DNA of 57,155 nucleotides from positions 1-57,155 of the forward strand of contig JAFGSI010000022.1 in the NCBI GenBank assembly GCA_016934715.1. The letters run 5' to 3'. The translations under genes and the position numbers were made by a program. The notes beneath the pieces are model-generated. The model was given only the letters and a program-made list of their open reading frames with translations. It had not been told where the DNA came from and searched no databases. This document shows, in pieces, positions 43,604 to 50,623 of the stretch. The stretch is from Anaerolineales bacterium. GTDB lineage: Bacteria > Chloroflexota > Anaerolineae > Anaerolineales > Villigracilaceae. Position 1 is the stretch's first letter; each line of letters begins with the position of its first letter.

Positions 43604-44683
43604 TCATGCTGCTGCCGGAGCCAGAAGAATTGCCGCGATCCGTTCGGCAGCGTGCCCGTCCCACAGCGCAGGAATTTGCCCGCCCTTCGCCTGCCCGGCC
43701 AGGATGCGGGCCACCTCGGACTGCAGCCGCTCGAGATCGTGGCCGACCAGCAGGTTGGTGCCCAGGGTCACGGTCACCGGGCGCTCGGTGTTGGTGCGCA
43801 GCGTCAGGCAGGGCACGCCCAGGAAGGTGGTCTCCTCCTGGATGCCGCCCGAGTCGGTGATCACGACAGCCGCCTGGCGCTGCAGGGCCAGGAAGTCCAG
43901 GTAGCCCTGCGGCGCGAGCAGGCGCACAGGGCGCGGGACCTTCACCCCGCAGGCGGCGATCTGCCGGCGGGTGCGCGGGTGGACCGGGAAGAGCAGGTCC
44001 AGGTCCCGCCCGATACGGCCCAGGGCCTCCAGCAGGGAGGCCAGGCGCGGCGGGTCGTCGACGTTCGAGGGCCGGTGCAGGGTCACCAGGCCGTAGCGCG
44101 CGAGGCCAAATTCCGCCTGCAGCCGGGGCCAGCCCTGTTCAGCCTGCGGCAGGAGCCGCACCAGGGTGTCGATCATCACGTTGCCGACCTGCTTGATCCT
44201 GTCGGCGGGGATGCCCTCCCTGCGCAGGTTCGCGTCCCCGTCGGGCGAGGGGGTGAAGAGCAGGTCAGCCAGCTGGTCGGTGACCAGGCGGTTGATCTCC
44301 TCCGGCATGCTCCGGTCGCCCGAGCGCAGGCCGGCCTCGACATGCGCCACCGGGACCTGCGCCTTGGCACCCACCAGGGCCGCCGCGGCGGTCGAATTGA
44401 TGTCGCCGTAGACTGTGACCCAGTCCGGCTTGCGCTCCAGCAGGACCGGCTCGAAGCGCTGCATGATCTCGGCGGTCTGGACGGCGTGGCTGCCCGCCCC
44501 GACCTCCAGGTTGACGTCCGGCTGCGGCAGGCCCAGCTCCTGGAAGAAGACCTCCGACATGCCCGGATCGAAATGCTGCCCGGTGTGGACCAGGGTCTGC
44601 CGGACGGCAGGACCCGCCAGGGCGGCGATGACCGGGGCGGCCTTGATGAAGTTCGGCCGGGCGCCGACGACGTGCAGGATGTG
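43604..44683 (-). CDS. wecB: UDP-N-acetylglucosamine 2-epimerase (non-hydrolysing)
   Basis: 359 aa from ATG 44683 (MHILHVVGARPNFIKAAPVI). Family motifs: HTGQHFDPGMSEVFF, GDINSTAAAALVGAK, HVEAGLRSGDRSMPEEINR, TLHRPSNVDDP, FPVHPRTR, TDSGGIQEETTFLGVPCLTL and RPVTVTLGTN. It interconverts UDP-GlcNAc and UDP-ManNAc for cell-surface polysaccharide. No other polysaccharide gene is adjacent; its neighbours are a membrane protein and a MazG-like gene. Confidence 0.95.
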   Translation of the reverse strand, partial: HILHVVGARPNFIKAAPVIAALAGPAVRQTLVHTGQHFDPGMSEVFFQELGLPQPDVNLEVGAGSHAVQTAEIMQRFEPVLLERKPDWVTVYGDINSTAAAALVGAKAQVPVAHVEAGLRSGDRSMPEEINRLVTDQLADLLFTPSPDGDANLRREGIPADRIKQVGNVMIDTLVRLLPQAEQGWPRLQAEFGLARYGLVTLHRPSNVDDPPRLASLLEALGRIGRDLDLLFPVHPRTRRQIAACGVKVPRPVRLLAPQGYLDFLALQRQAAVVITDSGGIQEETTFLGVPCLTLRTNTERPVTVTLGTNLLVGHDLERLQSEVARILAGQAKGGQIPALWDGHAAERIAAILLAPAAA

Positions 44684-44710
44684 CATCGTTTGCTCCTGTG
44701 AGTCAAACGC

Positions 44711-44732
44711 CACCCGCCGTCTCCGGCGGGTG
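44711..44732 (-). terminator. Stem-loop after the 3-TM protein gene
   Basis: CACCCGCC (44711-44718) pairs perfectly with GGCGGGTG (44725-44732) around a 6-nt loop. It lies between the 3-TM gene and wecB. The T-tract is weak, so it may only attenuate read-through into wecB. Confidence 0.35.
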
Positions 44733-44830
44733 AGGTCCCAGAGTTTTCCAGGGCGGTGTCCCCTGGCGGCGCCTGCCAGGCGCGTTCGCCAGGAACACTT
44801 CCGGGTGTATGGATCCGCGCTGACACGTCT

Positions 44831-45286
44831 TTATAAGAACAACTGCAGCCCGCCTGAAGCGGCCAGCAAGACCAACCCGATCACGAAACACACCCCGGCG
44901 GTCGTCATCAGGCGATACGGGAAACGGATCAGGTTCTTGATCGTGACTCGCTCCTCTGCGGCACTTTTCCGGCGCGGGTCTTCCCGCATGGATCTCTGCG
45001 CCCGGTTGAGCGAGATGAAATTGGTGTAGATCCCCGCCCCCGCGGCGGTGATCGCCAGGAGAAAGAATGCCCAGGCGGCGATCAGGCAGACCAACCCCGC
45101 CAGGGCAGGCGGCTCGGGCCCGAGAATGGATTTCGAGAACGTGACCGAAAAGGCCAGCACCGCCGAGAGCAGGGTCAGGAAGCCCTTGCCCAGGTCCTTG
45201 ACCTCCGGATAATAGACCGTGGAGAAGATCTCTTCGATCGGCTGCTTGGGTTCAGCCGATCTTGTTCCAGGCGCAGGTGACTTCAT
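44831..45286 (-). CDS. Hypothetical membrane protein, three TM segments
   Basis: 151 aa. A cytoplasmic N-terminus (about 40 aa), TM segments at about 38-55 (FLTLLSAVLAFSVTFSKSI), 61-85 (LAGLVCLIAAWAFFLLAITA) and 126-147 (TTAGVCFVIGLVLLAASGGL), and a basic loop RAQRSMREDPRRKSAAEERV between TM2 and TM3. I do not recognise a family. It is 15 nt downstream of the M42 peptidase gene in the same direction, so probably co-transcribed. Confidence 0.75.
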   Translation of the reverse strand: MKSPAPGTRSAEPKQPIEEIFSTVYYPEVKDLGKGFLTLLSAVLAFSVTFSKSILGPEPPALAGLVCLIAAWAFFLLAITAAGAGIYTNFISLNRAQRSMREDPRRKSAAEERVTIKNLIRFPYRLMTTAGVCFVIGLVLLAASGGLQLFL

Positions 45287-45301
45287 TTTGCCTCCCGGAG
45301 C

Positions 45302-46357
45302 CTACTCCTCGAGCAGGTAAGCCATCACCCAGCGGGTCGTGGCCAGCAGGGCCTCGGTATGGGTCCGCTCGTAATTGTGCGAGGCGTCCAGGCCAGGGCC
45401 GATCAGGGCCACCGCCGCGTCGCCGCCGGCCCGCCACCAGGCCTCGCCATCCGAGCCGTAATGGGGGTAGATGTCGACCTTGTAGGGGATCTGGTGCTGG
45501 TCGGCCAGCTGGCGCAGGCGGGTCGACAGGCCGTGATGGTACGGCCCGCCGGAGTCCTTGACGCAGATCGAAGCCGAGAACTCATCCGAGTTCTGGCCCT
45601 CGCCGACAGCGGCCATGTCGACCGCCAGCAGCTCGGTCACCCCGTCGGGGATGCCGGTGGCCGCCCCGTGGCCGACCTCCTCGTAGTTGCTGAACAGCAG
45701 GGTGGTGGTGTGGGCCGGTTTGCGCCCGGCTTCGCTGAGCGCCTTGACCGCCGCCACCAGGGCGGCGACCCCGGCCTTGTCGTCCAGGTGTCGGGAACGG
45801 ATGAACCCGCCGCCCATCTCCAGGCGCGGGTCAAAGGCGACGTAATCGCCGACCGCGACCCCCAGGTCGTGCGTCTCCCCCTCCAGCGTGGTGCGGGCAT
45901 CCAGGCGGACCTCCAGGCTGTCTTCGTCGCGCTTCATCTCGCCGACCTCGCCGCCGAAGACGTGGCTGGAGGCCCTGGTCAGCAGGACCGCCCCGCGCAC
46001 CTGGCGCCCGCCGCGGGTGAAGACGGTGCAGCCCTCGCCCTCGATCGTGTTCCAGACGTAGCCGCCGATGCGGGTCAGCTTCAGCCGCCCATTGGTCTTG
46101 ATCTCCTTGACCATCGCCCCGAGCGTATCCACGTGGGCGGTGACGGCGCGTGGGGCATCGTCGCGCTCGCCGGGCCAGGTGGCCACCAGGGCACCCTTGC
46201 GGGTGCGGGAACACTTCAAGGCCGGGAACTCGGCCAGGGTCTTCTCGCACAGGGCGATTGCCGGCTCGGCGAAACCGGTCGGGCTGGGGGTGTTGAGCAG
46301 TTTGCTCAGGAAGTCGAGCAGGAAAGCGGTCGGGATCTCGGGCAGGCTGGACATCAT
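45302..46357 (-). CDS. M42-family metallo-aminopeptidase
   Basis: 351 aa. Two-metal M42 residues are in place: first His/Asp in VTAHVDTLGAMV, bridging Asp in SRHLDDKAGVAAL, catalytic Glu pair in SNYEEVGHGAA, Asp in LLAVDMAAVG and the last His in DASHNYERTH. The glutamyl aminopeptidase/deblocking group forms large tetrahedral complexes that trim peptides. The start is well supported: GGAGG directly before the ATG and a perfect TATAAT 28 nt upstream. Confidence 0.93.
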   Translation of the reverse strand: MMSSLPEIPTAFLLDFLSKLLNTPSPTGFAEPAIALCEKTLAEFPALKCSRTRKGALVATWPGERDDAPRAVTAHVDTLGAMVKEIKTNGRLKLTRIGGYVWNTIEGEGCTVFTRGGRQVRGAVLLTRASSHVFGGEVGEMKRDEDSLEVRLDARTTLEGETHDLGVAVGDYVAFDPRLEMGGGFIRSRHLDDKAGVAALVAAVKALSEAGRKPAHTTTLLFSNYEEVGHGAATGIPDGVTELLAVDMAAVGEGQNSDEFSASICVKDSGGPYHHGLSTRLRQLADQHQIPYKVDIYPHYGSDGEAWWRAGGDAAVALIGPGLDASHNYERTHTEALLATTRWVMAYLLEE

Positions 46358-46384
46358 ACCTCCGGAATTGGAACGGTCATGCTG

Positions 46385-46390
46385 ATTATA
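46385..46390 (-). promoter_or_regulatory. TATAAT -10 box of the M42 peptidase operon
   Basis: A consensus TATAAT on the minus strand, 28 nt before the ATG at 46357. No clear -35 box. Confidence 0.5.
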
Positions 46391-46455
46391 GCATGGCCGC
46401 CGATTCCGGATCGCCTGGAGGCGGATCGCGATCCGTCCCCGAAGAGGAACCCGCC

Positions 46456-47166
46456 CTACCGGCAGGTATTCGCCAGCCCATCCCGGTCGCGCACGGCCAG
46501 GCGTCCGTCGATCTCGACGAGCAGTCCCTGGCCCTTGAAGGCCACCATGACCTGGTTGACGCGCTTGCGGGAGGCCCCCACCAGGTCGGCGATGTCCCCC
46601 TGGGTCAGGCGGATCGGGATGACCACGGCCCCATCGGCCGCCGGCTGGCCGTACTTATCGGAGAAGGCCAGCAGCTGGCGGGCCACCCGCCCGTAGACAT
46701 CGAGGGTTGCCAGGGCCTGGATCAACTGGTCGGAGAGGCGCACCCGCGCCGAAAGAATGCGCACCAGGTTGCGGGCCACCGGCGGGAAATCGTCGAGCAT
46801 GGTCTGGAAGGTGTGGCGGTCCATCCACAGCAAGAGCGAATCTTCCAGGGTCAGCGCGCTGGCCGAACGCCCGACGCTGTCGATCAGGCTCATTTCACCG
46901 AGCGTATCGCCGACCCCCAGGATGGACAGGATCACGTCACGGCCGTCGGGCTGCTCGATGTGGACCTTGATCGTCCCGTACAGGATGACATAGACGGCCT
47001 CGCCGGGATCCTCGGCGAGGAGCACATTCGTCCCGGCCGGGAAGAAGCGCCGGTGGGCGCGCTGCGCCACCCAGGCCAGCTGCTCGGTGTTCAGGCCGCG
47101 CAGCAGTGCGATCTCGGCCAGCAGGTTGCGGGTGTCGTCGGTCTTCACCTCGGTCATGGTCAGCAT
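46456..47166 (-). CDS. Crp/Fnr-family transcriptional regulator
   Basis: 236 aa. A cyclic-nucleotide-binding fold at about 18-135 (LLRGLNTEQLAWVAQRAHRR; VLYGTIKVHIEQPDGRDVIL; GDTLGEMSLIDSVGRSASAL). The GEMSLIDSVGRSASA cassette resembles cAMP-binding members, with the Arg-Ser pair kept. The dimer helix is followed by an HTH with RLTQGDIADLVGASRKRVNQ. There is no Fnr-type N-terminal Cys cluster. It is 51 nt downstream of the MBL hydrolase gene. That protein is of a type that can act on cyclic nucleotides, so a linked role is possible but not shown. Confidence 0.93.
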   Translation of the reverse strand: MLTMTEVKTDDTRNLLAEIALLRGLNTEQLAWVAQRAHRRFFPAGTNVLLAEDPGEAVYVILYGTIKVHIEQPDGRDVILSILGVGDTLGEMSLIDSVGRSASALTLEDSLLLWMDRHTFQTMLDDFPPVARNLVRILSARVRLSDQLIQALATLDVYGRVARQLLAFSDKYGQPAADGAVVIPIRLTQGDIADLVGASRKRVNQVMVAFKGQGLLVEIDGRLAVRDRDGLANTCR

Positions 47167-47217
47167 ATTTTACATCCTTTTTCGATCTGCAAAATCCGGG
47201 GGCCTGGGGCTCGCTCT

Positions 47218-48189
47218 TCAGAGTTGCGCAGCCTCCCGAAGGCCCGCGGCTCCATCGAGCCTGGCGGCACGCCCCACCTGTCCCCCGACCGGAAGTTCGA
47301 GCCCTTCGAAGGCTGCCAGGGTCTGGGGGAAGCGCGCCCGGGCGTGGTCCTCCAGGGCGGCGATCGCCGCATCGGCGTAGGACGGCTCGTGGTGGAACAG
47401 GACCAGGGTTCCGACCCCGGCCGCGGCGGCCACCTCACAGGCCATCTCGGGCGTCGAGTGGCCGTAGCCCTGCGTGGACGGCATCCCCAACATCTGGCCG
47501 CGGTAGTGGGCCTGGGCGTACTGGGCATCGTGGATCAACAGGTCACCACCGCGGGCAAATTCCACCAGCTGCCGGTCGCCGCCAACGTAGCCCTCGGTAT
47601 CGGTGGCATAGACCAGCGAGCGCTCGCCCCACTCGACCCGGTAGATGTGGACCCCGCCCGGGTGGGCGTGCGAGCGGTGGATCCGCACCAGCGCGGCCTC
47701 CGGCGGGACCGCCTCCCCGGCCGCCGCCAGCCGCGCCCCGCGCTCCTCCAGCACGAGAGTCCCGACCGCGCCCAGCGAGCGGATCTCCTTGTCGGCCGGC
47801 ATCTCGGCCAGCGCCACCGGGAAGGTCGGCTGGCTCTGGTTGGCCTCCAGGACCCGCGCCAGGCCGTCCGGCGAGGTTCCCGGACCGAAGACCTGCAGAC
47901 GGGCGCCGGGCAGGTAGGCTGGGACGAAGAAAGGGAAGCCCTGGATGTGGTCGTGGTGCAGGTGACTGAGCAGCAGGGTCACTGCCGGAGGCTGCCCCGC
48001 CTGGGCCGCGCGGCGGGCCAGCTCACGACCCAGAGGAATGATCCCCGTCCCGGCATCCAGGATCAAGATCCGCTCGCCGAGGCGGACCTCGACGCAGGCC
48101 GTGTTGCCGCCGTAGCGGACCGTCTGCCCGCCCGGGACGGGGTGGCTGCCGCGCACCCCCCAGAATTTCACTGTGAATGGTTCTTTCAT
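47218..48189 (-). CDS. MBL-fold metallo-hydrolase
   Basis: 323 aa. The metal motif HLHHDHIQGFP (HxHxDH) is at about residue 96; further ligands are in RSHAHPGG, VYATDTEG (Asp) and LFHHEP. The N-terminus (FWGVRGSHPVPGGQTVRYGG) and the GGNTAC element are typical of the RNase Z/cAMP-phosphodiesterase-like branch often annotated simply as MBL-fold hydrolase. The substrate is unknown. It starts a minus-strand unit leading to the Crp/Fnr gene, and is divergent from the Cas4-like genes. Confidence 0.9.
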   Translation of the reverse strand: MKEPFTVKFWGVRGSHPVPGGQTVRYGGNTACVEVRLGERILILDAGTGIIPLGRELARRAAQAGQPPAVTLLLSHLHHDHIQGFPFFVPAYLPGARLQVFGPGTSPDGLARVLEANQSQPTFPVALAEMPADKEIRSLGAVGTLVLEERGARLAAAGEAVPPEAALVRIHRSHAHPGGVHIYRVEWGERSLVYATDTEGYVGGDRQLVEFARGGDLLIHDAQYAQAHYRGQMLGMPSTQGYGHSTPEMACEVAAAAGVGTLVLFHHEPSYADAAIAALEDHARARFPQTLAAFEGLELPVGGQVGRAARLDGAAGLREAAQL

Positions 48190-48254
48190 CCTGGCACCTC
48201 GCTGTCGGAATGCAGCTTTATTATGCCCGCCCGGGGAGCGCCCGGCAAGGAAAT

Positions 48255-48277
48255 ATTTCCCAGCCGGGTTGGGAAAT
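48255..48277. promoter_or_regulatory. Inverted repeat in the divergent promoter region
   Basis: ATTTCCCA (48255-48262) and TGGGAAAT (48270-48277) are perfect complements 7 bp apart. They lie in the 198-bp space between the MBL gene (minus) and the Cas4-like gene (plus). This is a plausible operator for either direction; the regulator is unknown, though the Crp/Fnr product is encoded close by. Confidence 0.4.
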
Positions 48278-48387
48278 GTGCGCCGGGCGTTCGCGATTCC
48301 CTGGCGAACCTTGTTCGGCCGTGTTCACACCGCCCGGCGCGGCAAAAATCGGTTAGAATATATGTGCTACTTCCGGGAAAGGACCTT

Positions 48388-48624
48388 ATGCGACCCATCC
48401 GCGCATCCGAGATCGGCTCCTACCTGTACTGCGCCCGGGCCTGGTGGTACCGCAGGCAGGGTGTTGAGTCGTCCAATCAGGCCGAGATGACCTCGGGCAC
48501 CGCACTGCACCACCAGCACGGACGGACGGTGCTGGCCGCCGGCCTGACCCGTACCCTGGCCGTGATCCTGCTGCTGGCCGCCCTGGCCCTGGCAGTCGCC
48601 TTCTGCACGGCGCAGATCCTGTGA
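48388..48624 (+). CDS. N-terminal half of a membrane Cas4/RecB-like nuclease
   Basis: 78 aa, with AAGGA upstream of the ATG. IRASEIGSYLYCARAWWYRR is the Cas4/Dna2-type N-terminus that brings the first Cys of the Fe-S cluster. TSGTALHHQHGRTVL holds the His usual in this nuclease fold. The protein then ends in a TM segment (TRTLAVILLLAALALAVAFC) and a TGA. The next frame carries the rest of the nuclease and starts with its own TM segment. There is no CRISPR array or other cas gene in the window, so a CRISPR role is not indicated. Both parts together would form a nuclease anchored by a TM hairpin. Confidence 0.75.
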   Translation: MRPIRASEIGSYLYCARAWWYRRQGVESSNQAEMTSGTALHHQHGRTVLAAGLTRTLAVILLLAALALAVAFCTAQIL

Positions 48625-48675
48625 AATGGCCGCCTGCTGCGGGCCGAGCCGCAGGTCCGCCCTTCGAAAAATCCG

Positions 48676-49194
48676 ATGACCTACCTCTATAGCGCCCTCG
48701 CCCTCCTGCTCCTCGCCCTGGTCCTGTTCTTCATTTCGGGACGCCAGCGCCGCCAGGCCGGCCTGCCCGGCGGGCGGGTGATCTACACCGACACGCAAGG
48801 CTGGGGCAAGGTCGAAAAGCCGCTCTACGACGCCGACCTGGGCCTGACCGGCAAGCCCGACTACCTGGTCGAGCGGGAGGGCAGGATCATCCCGATCGAG
48901 GTCAAGTCCGGCCGTACACCGGAGGCACCCTACGACTCGCACATCTACCAGCTGGCCGCCTACTGCCTGCTGGTCGAATCGGCCTACGGAAAGCGCCCGC
49001 CGTACGGCATTCTCCACTATCCGAACCGCGACTTCGCCGTCGACTACACCCCCGAACTGGAGGCCGCCCTGCTCGACCTGCTGGCCGACCTGCGGCGCGA
49101 CGAGCACCGCCGGGCCGTGGCGCGCTCGCACGAGGAAAGGCGGCGCTGCCTGGGCTGTGGCTACCGGGATGTCTGCGACCAGCGGTTGTTCTAG
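48676..49194 (+). CDS. C-terminal half of a membrane Cas4/RecB-like nuclease
   Basis: 172 aa. TM at residues about 2-22 (YLYSALALLLLALVLFFISG). The PD-(D/E)XK core follows: Asp in GLTGKPDYLVE, then IIPIEVKSGRTPEAP (ExK), and the Gln of motif QLAAYCLLVE. The C-terminus CLGCGYRDVCDQRLF gives three Cys that, with the Cys of the first half, make the four ligands of a Cas4-type Fe-S cluster. It is in the same frame as the first half, separated by one TGA and 17 codons. The RBS before this ATG is poor, so read-through or coupling is worth testing. Confidence 0.8.
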   Translation: MTYLYSALALLLLALVLFFISGRQRRQAGLPGGRVIYTDTQGWGKVEKPLYDADLGLTGKPDYLVEREGRIIPIEVKSGRTPEAPYDSHIYQLAAYCLLVESAYGKRPPYGILHYPNRDFAVDYTPELEAALLDLLADLRRDEHRRAVARSHEERRRCLGCGYRDVCDQRLF

Positions 49195-49216
49195 GCCGCC
49201 TTCATTAACCCTACGG

Positions 49217-49222
49217 TATAAT
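49217..49222 (+). promoter_or_regulatory. TATAAT -10 box of nadK (leaderless)
   Basis: TATAAT ends 9 nt before the nadK ATG, which places the transcription start about three bases upstream of the start codon. No Shine-Dalgarno can fit. Confidence 0.5.
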
Positions 49223-49231
49223 TGACCCGCC

Positions 49232-50098
49232 ATGCCTGAATCCCCCCCCCTGCAACGCGTGGTGATCGCAGCCCACCCCCGGCTCCCGGAGGGCGTGCGC
49301 GAAGCGGCGGCCATCGCCGCCTACTTCAACGAGCATGGCCGGACAAGCGTCCACGGCACCCTGGATGATGCCGACCTGCGCAAGCAGGTGCGGGAAGGCG
49401 CATACGACCTGCTGGTGGCCGTCGGCGGCGACGGGACCATGCTGCGGGCCGGGCACCTGTGTGCCCCGGTGGGCATCCCGATCCTGGGCATCAATTTGGG
49501 CCGGCTGGGATTCCTGATCCAGATCGGGCGCGACGAGTGGCGCGCAACCCTCGACCAGCTGTTCAAGGGTGAACACTGGCTCGAGAACCGCATGATGCTG
49601 CGGGTTGAGCACCTGCGGGCCGGCGATTCGCTCGGCAGCTGGCACGCCCTCAACGAGGTCGTCGTCACGCGCGATGCTTCGGTCCGGCCGGTGCGCGTCT
49701 CGGCCACCGTCGACGGGCGCCTGCTGACCACCTACGTCGCCGACGGCCTGATCGCGGCCACCCCGACCGGGTCGACCGCCTACGCCCTGGCCGCCGGGGG
49801 GCCGATCCTGCCGCCGGAACTGCGCAACATCCTGCTGATCCCGATCGCCCCGCACCTGTCGGTCGACCGGGCGATCGTGCTCTCGGAAGGTTCGTCGGTC
49901 ACCATGACCCTCTGCCAGGGGGCGGCGGTCCTGTGCGTCGACGGGCAGATCCCCATCGGCCTGGCCGAGAACGACGCCGTGGATGTGCGCGCCGGCGATT
50001 ACACCGTCCAGTTCGTCCGCTTCGGCGATCCAGGTTACTTCTACCGCAACCTGACCGCCCACATGAACCAGAACCCGACCATAGGCCTGCCACGATGA
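49232..50098 (+). CDS. nadK: NAD kinase
   Basis: 288 aa. The catalytic GGDG motif is in LLVAVGGDGTMLRAGHL, followed by NE in HALNEVVVTR, and ATPTGSTAYALAAGGPILPP for NAD binding. It phosphorylates NAD to NADP. It is probably translated from a leaderless mRNA. Its stop overlaps the start of the B-box gene (ATGA), and recN follows 1 nt later, so the three form an operon; nadK-recN linkage is common in bacteria. Confidence 0.95.
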   Translation: MPESPPLQRVVIAAHPRLPEGVREAAAIAAYFNEHGRTSVHGTLDDADLRKQVREGAYDLLVAVGGDGTMLRAGHLCAPVGIPILGINLGRLGFLIQIGRDEWRATLDQLFKGEHWLENRMMLRVEHLRAGDSLGSWHALNEVVVTRDASVRPVRVSATVDGRLLTTYVADGLIAATPTGSTAYALAAGGPILPPELRNILLIPIAPHLSVDRAIVLSEGSSVTMTLCQGAAVLCVDGQIPIGLAENDAVDVRAGDYTVQFVRFGDPGYFYRNLTAHMNQNPTIGLPR

Positions 50099-50622
50099 CC
50101 GAAAACACCAGCCCGATCTACTGTGCCAACCACCCCGGCGTCGAAACCGTCCTGCGCTGCAACAAGTGCGAGAAACCGATCTGCGTCCGCTGTGCTGTAC
50201 GCACGCCCACGGGCTACCGCTGCAAGGAGTGCGTCCGCAGCCACCGGCAGGTCTTCGACAGCAATTTCAACAACGCGAAGTGGTACGATTACCCGATCGC
50301 CCTGGTCACATCCGGTGGGCTGTCCCTGCTGGCCAGCCTGCTGATCTTCTTCATCAGCAGTTACTTCTGGGGACTGCTGGTCCTGTTCATGGCCCCGGCG
50401 GCCGGCGAACTGATCTCCCGCAGTACCCAATGGGCCCTGCGCCGGCGCCGCTCGCGGGCGCTCTTCCTCCTGGCCCCAGCCGGGGTGGTCCTGGGCGCCC
50501 TGCCAGTCATTCTCTTCACCCTCTTGACCGGGCTGTGGTTCAACCTGATCTGGCTGATCGTTTTCCTGGTCATCGCCGTCCCGGTCGTCTATTACCGTAT
50601 CACAGGCATCCGATTGAGATGA
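50095..50622 (+). CDS. B-box zinc-finger membrane protein
   Basis: 175 aa. The N-terminal B-box-like zinc site is YCANHPGVETVLRCNKCEKP, followed by ICVRCAVRTPTGYRCKECVR, with paired Cys/His ligands. After a linker (RQVFDSNFNNAKWYDY) come four TM segments, including GGLSLLASLLIFFISSYFWG and LLAPAGVVLGALPVILFTLL. Such proteins are frequent in Chloroflexota and their function is unknown. The ATG overlaps the nadK stop. Confidence 0.85.
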   Translation: MTENTSPIYCANHPGVETVLRCNKCEKPICVRCAVRTPTGYRCKECVRSHRQVFDSNFNNAKWYDYPIALVTSGGLSLLASLLIFFISSYFWGLLVLFMAPAAGELISRSTQWALRRRRSRALFLLAPAGVVLGALPVILFTLLTGLWFNLIWLIVFLVIAVPVVYYRITGIRLR

Positions 50623-50623
50623 C

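Noticed and set aside
46393-48387. Long plus-strand open frame upstream of the Cas4-like start
   Set aside because: It is antisense to the Crp/Fnr and MBL genes, both with clear motifs. Only its last 79 codons from 48388 are real.
48622-48624. TGA between the two Cas4-like halves as selenocysteine
   Set aside because: It does not fall at a conserved Cys, it lies in a TM-linker region, and both sides look complete as separate proteins. Kept only as a split-gene observation.
48388-49194. CRISPR-associated role for the Cas4-like genes
   Set aside because: I found no direct-repeat array and no cas1, cas2 or effector gene in the window.
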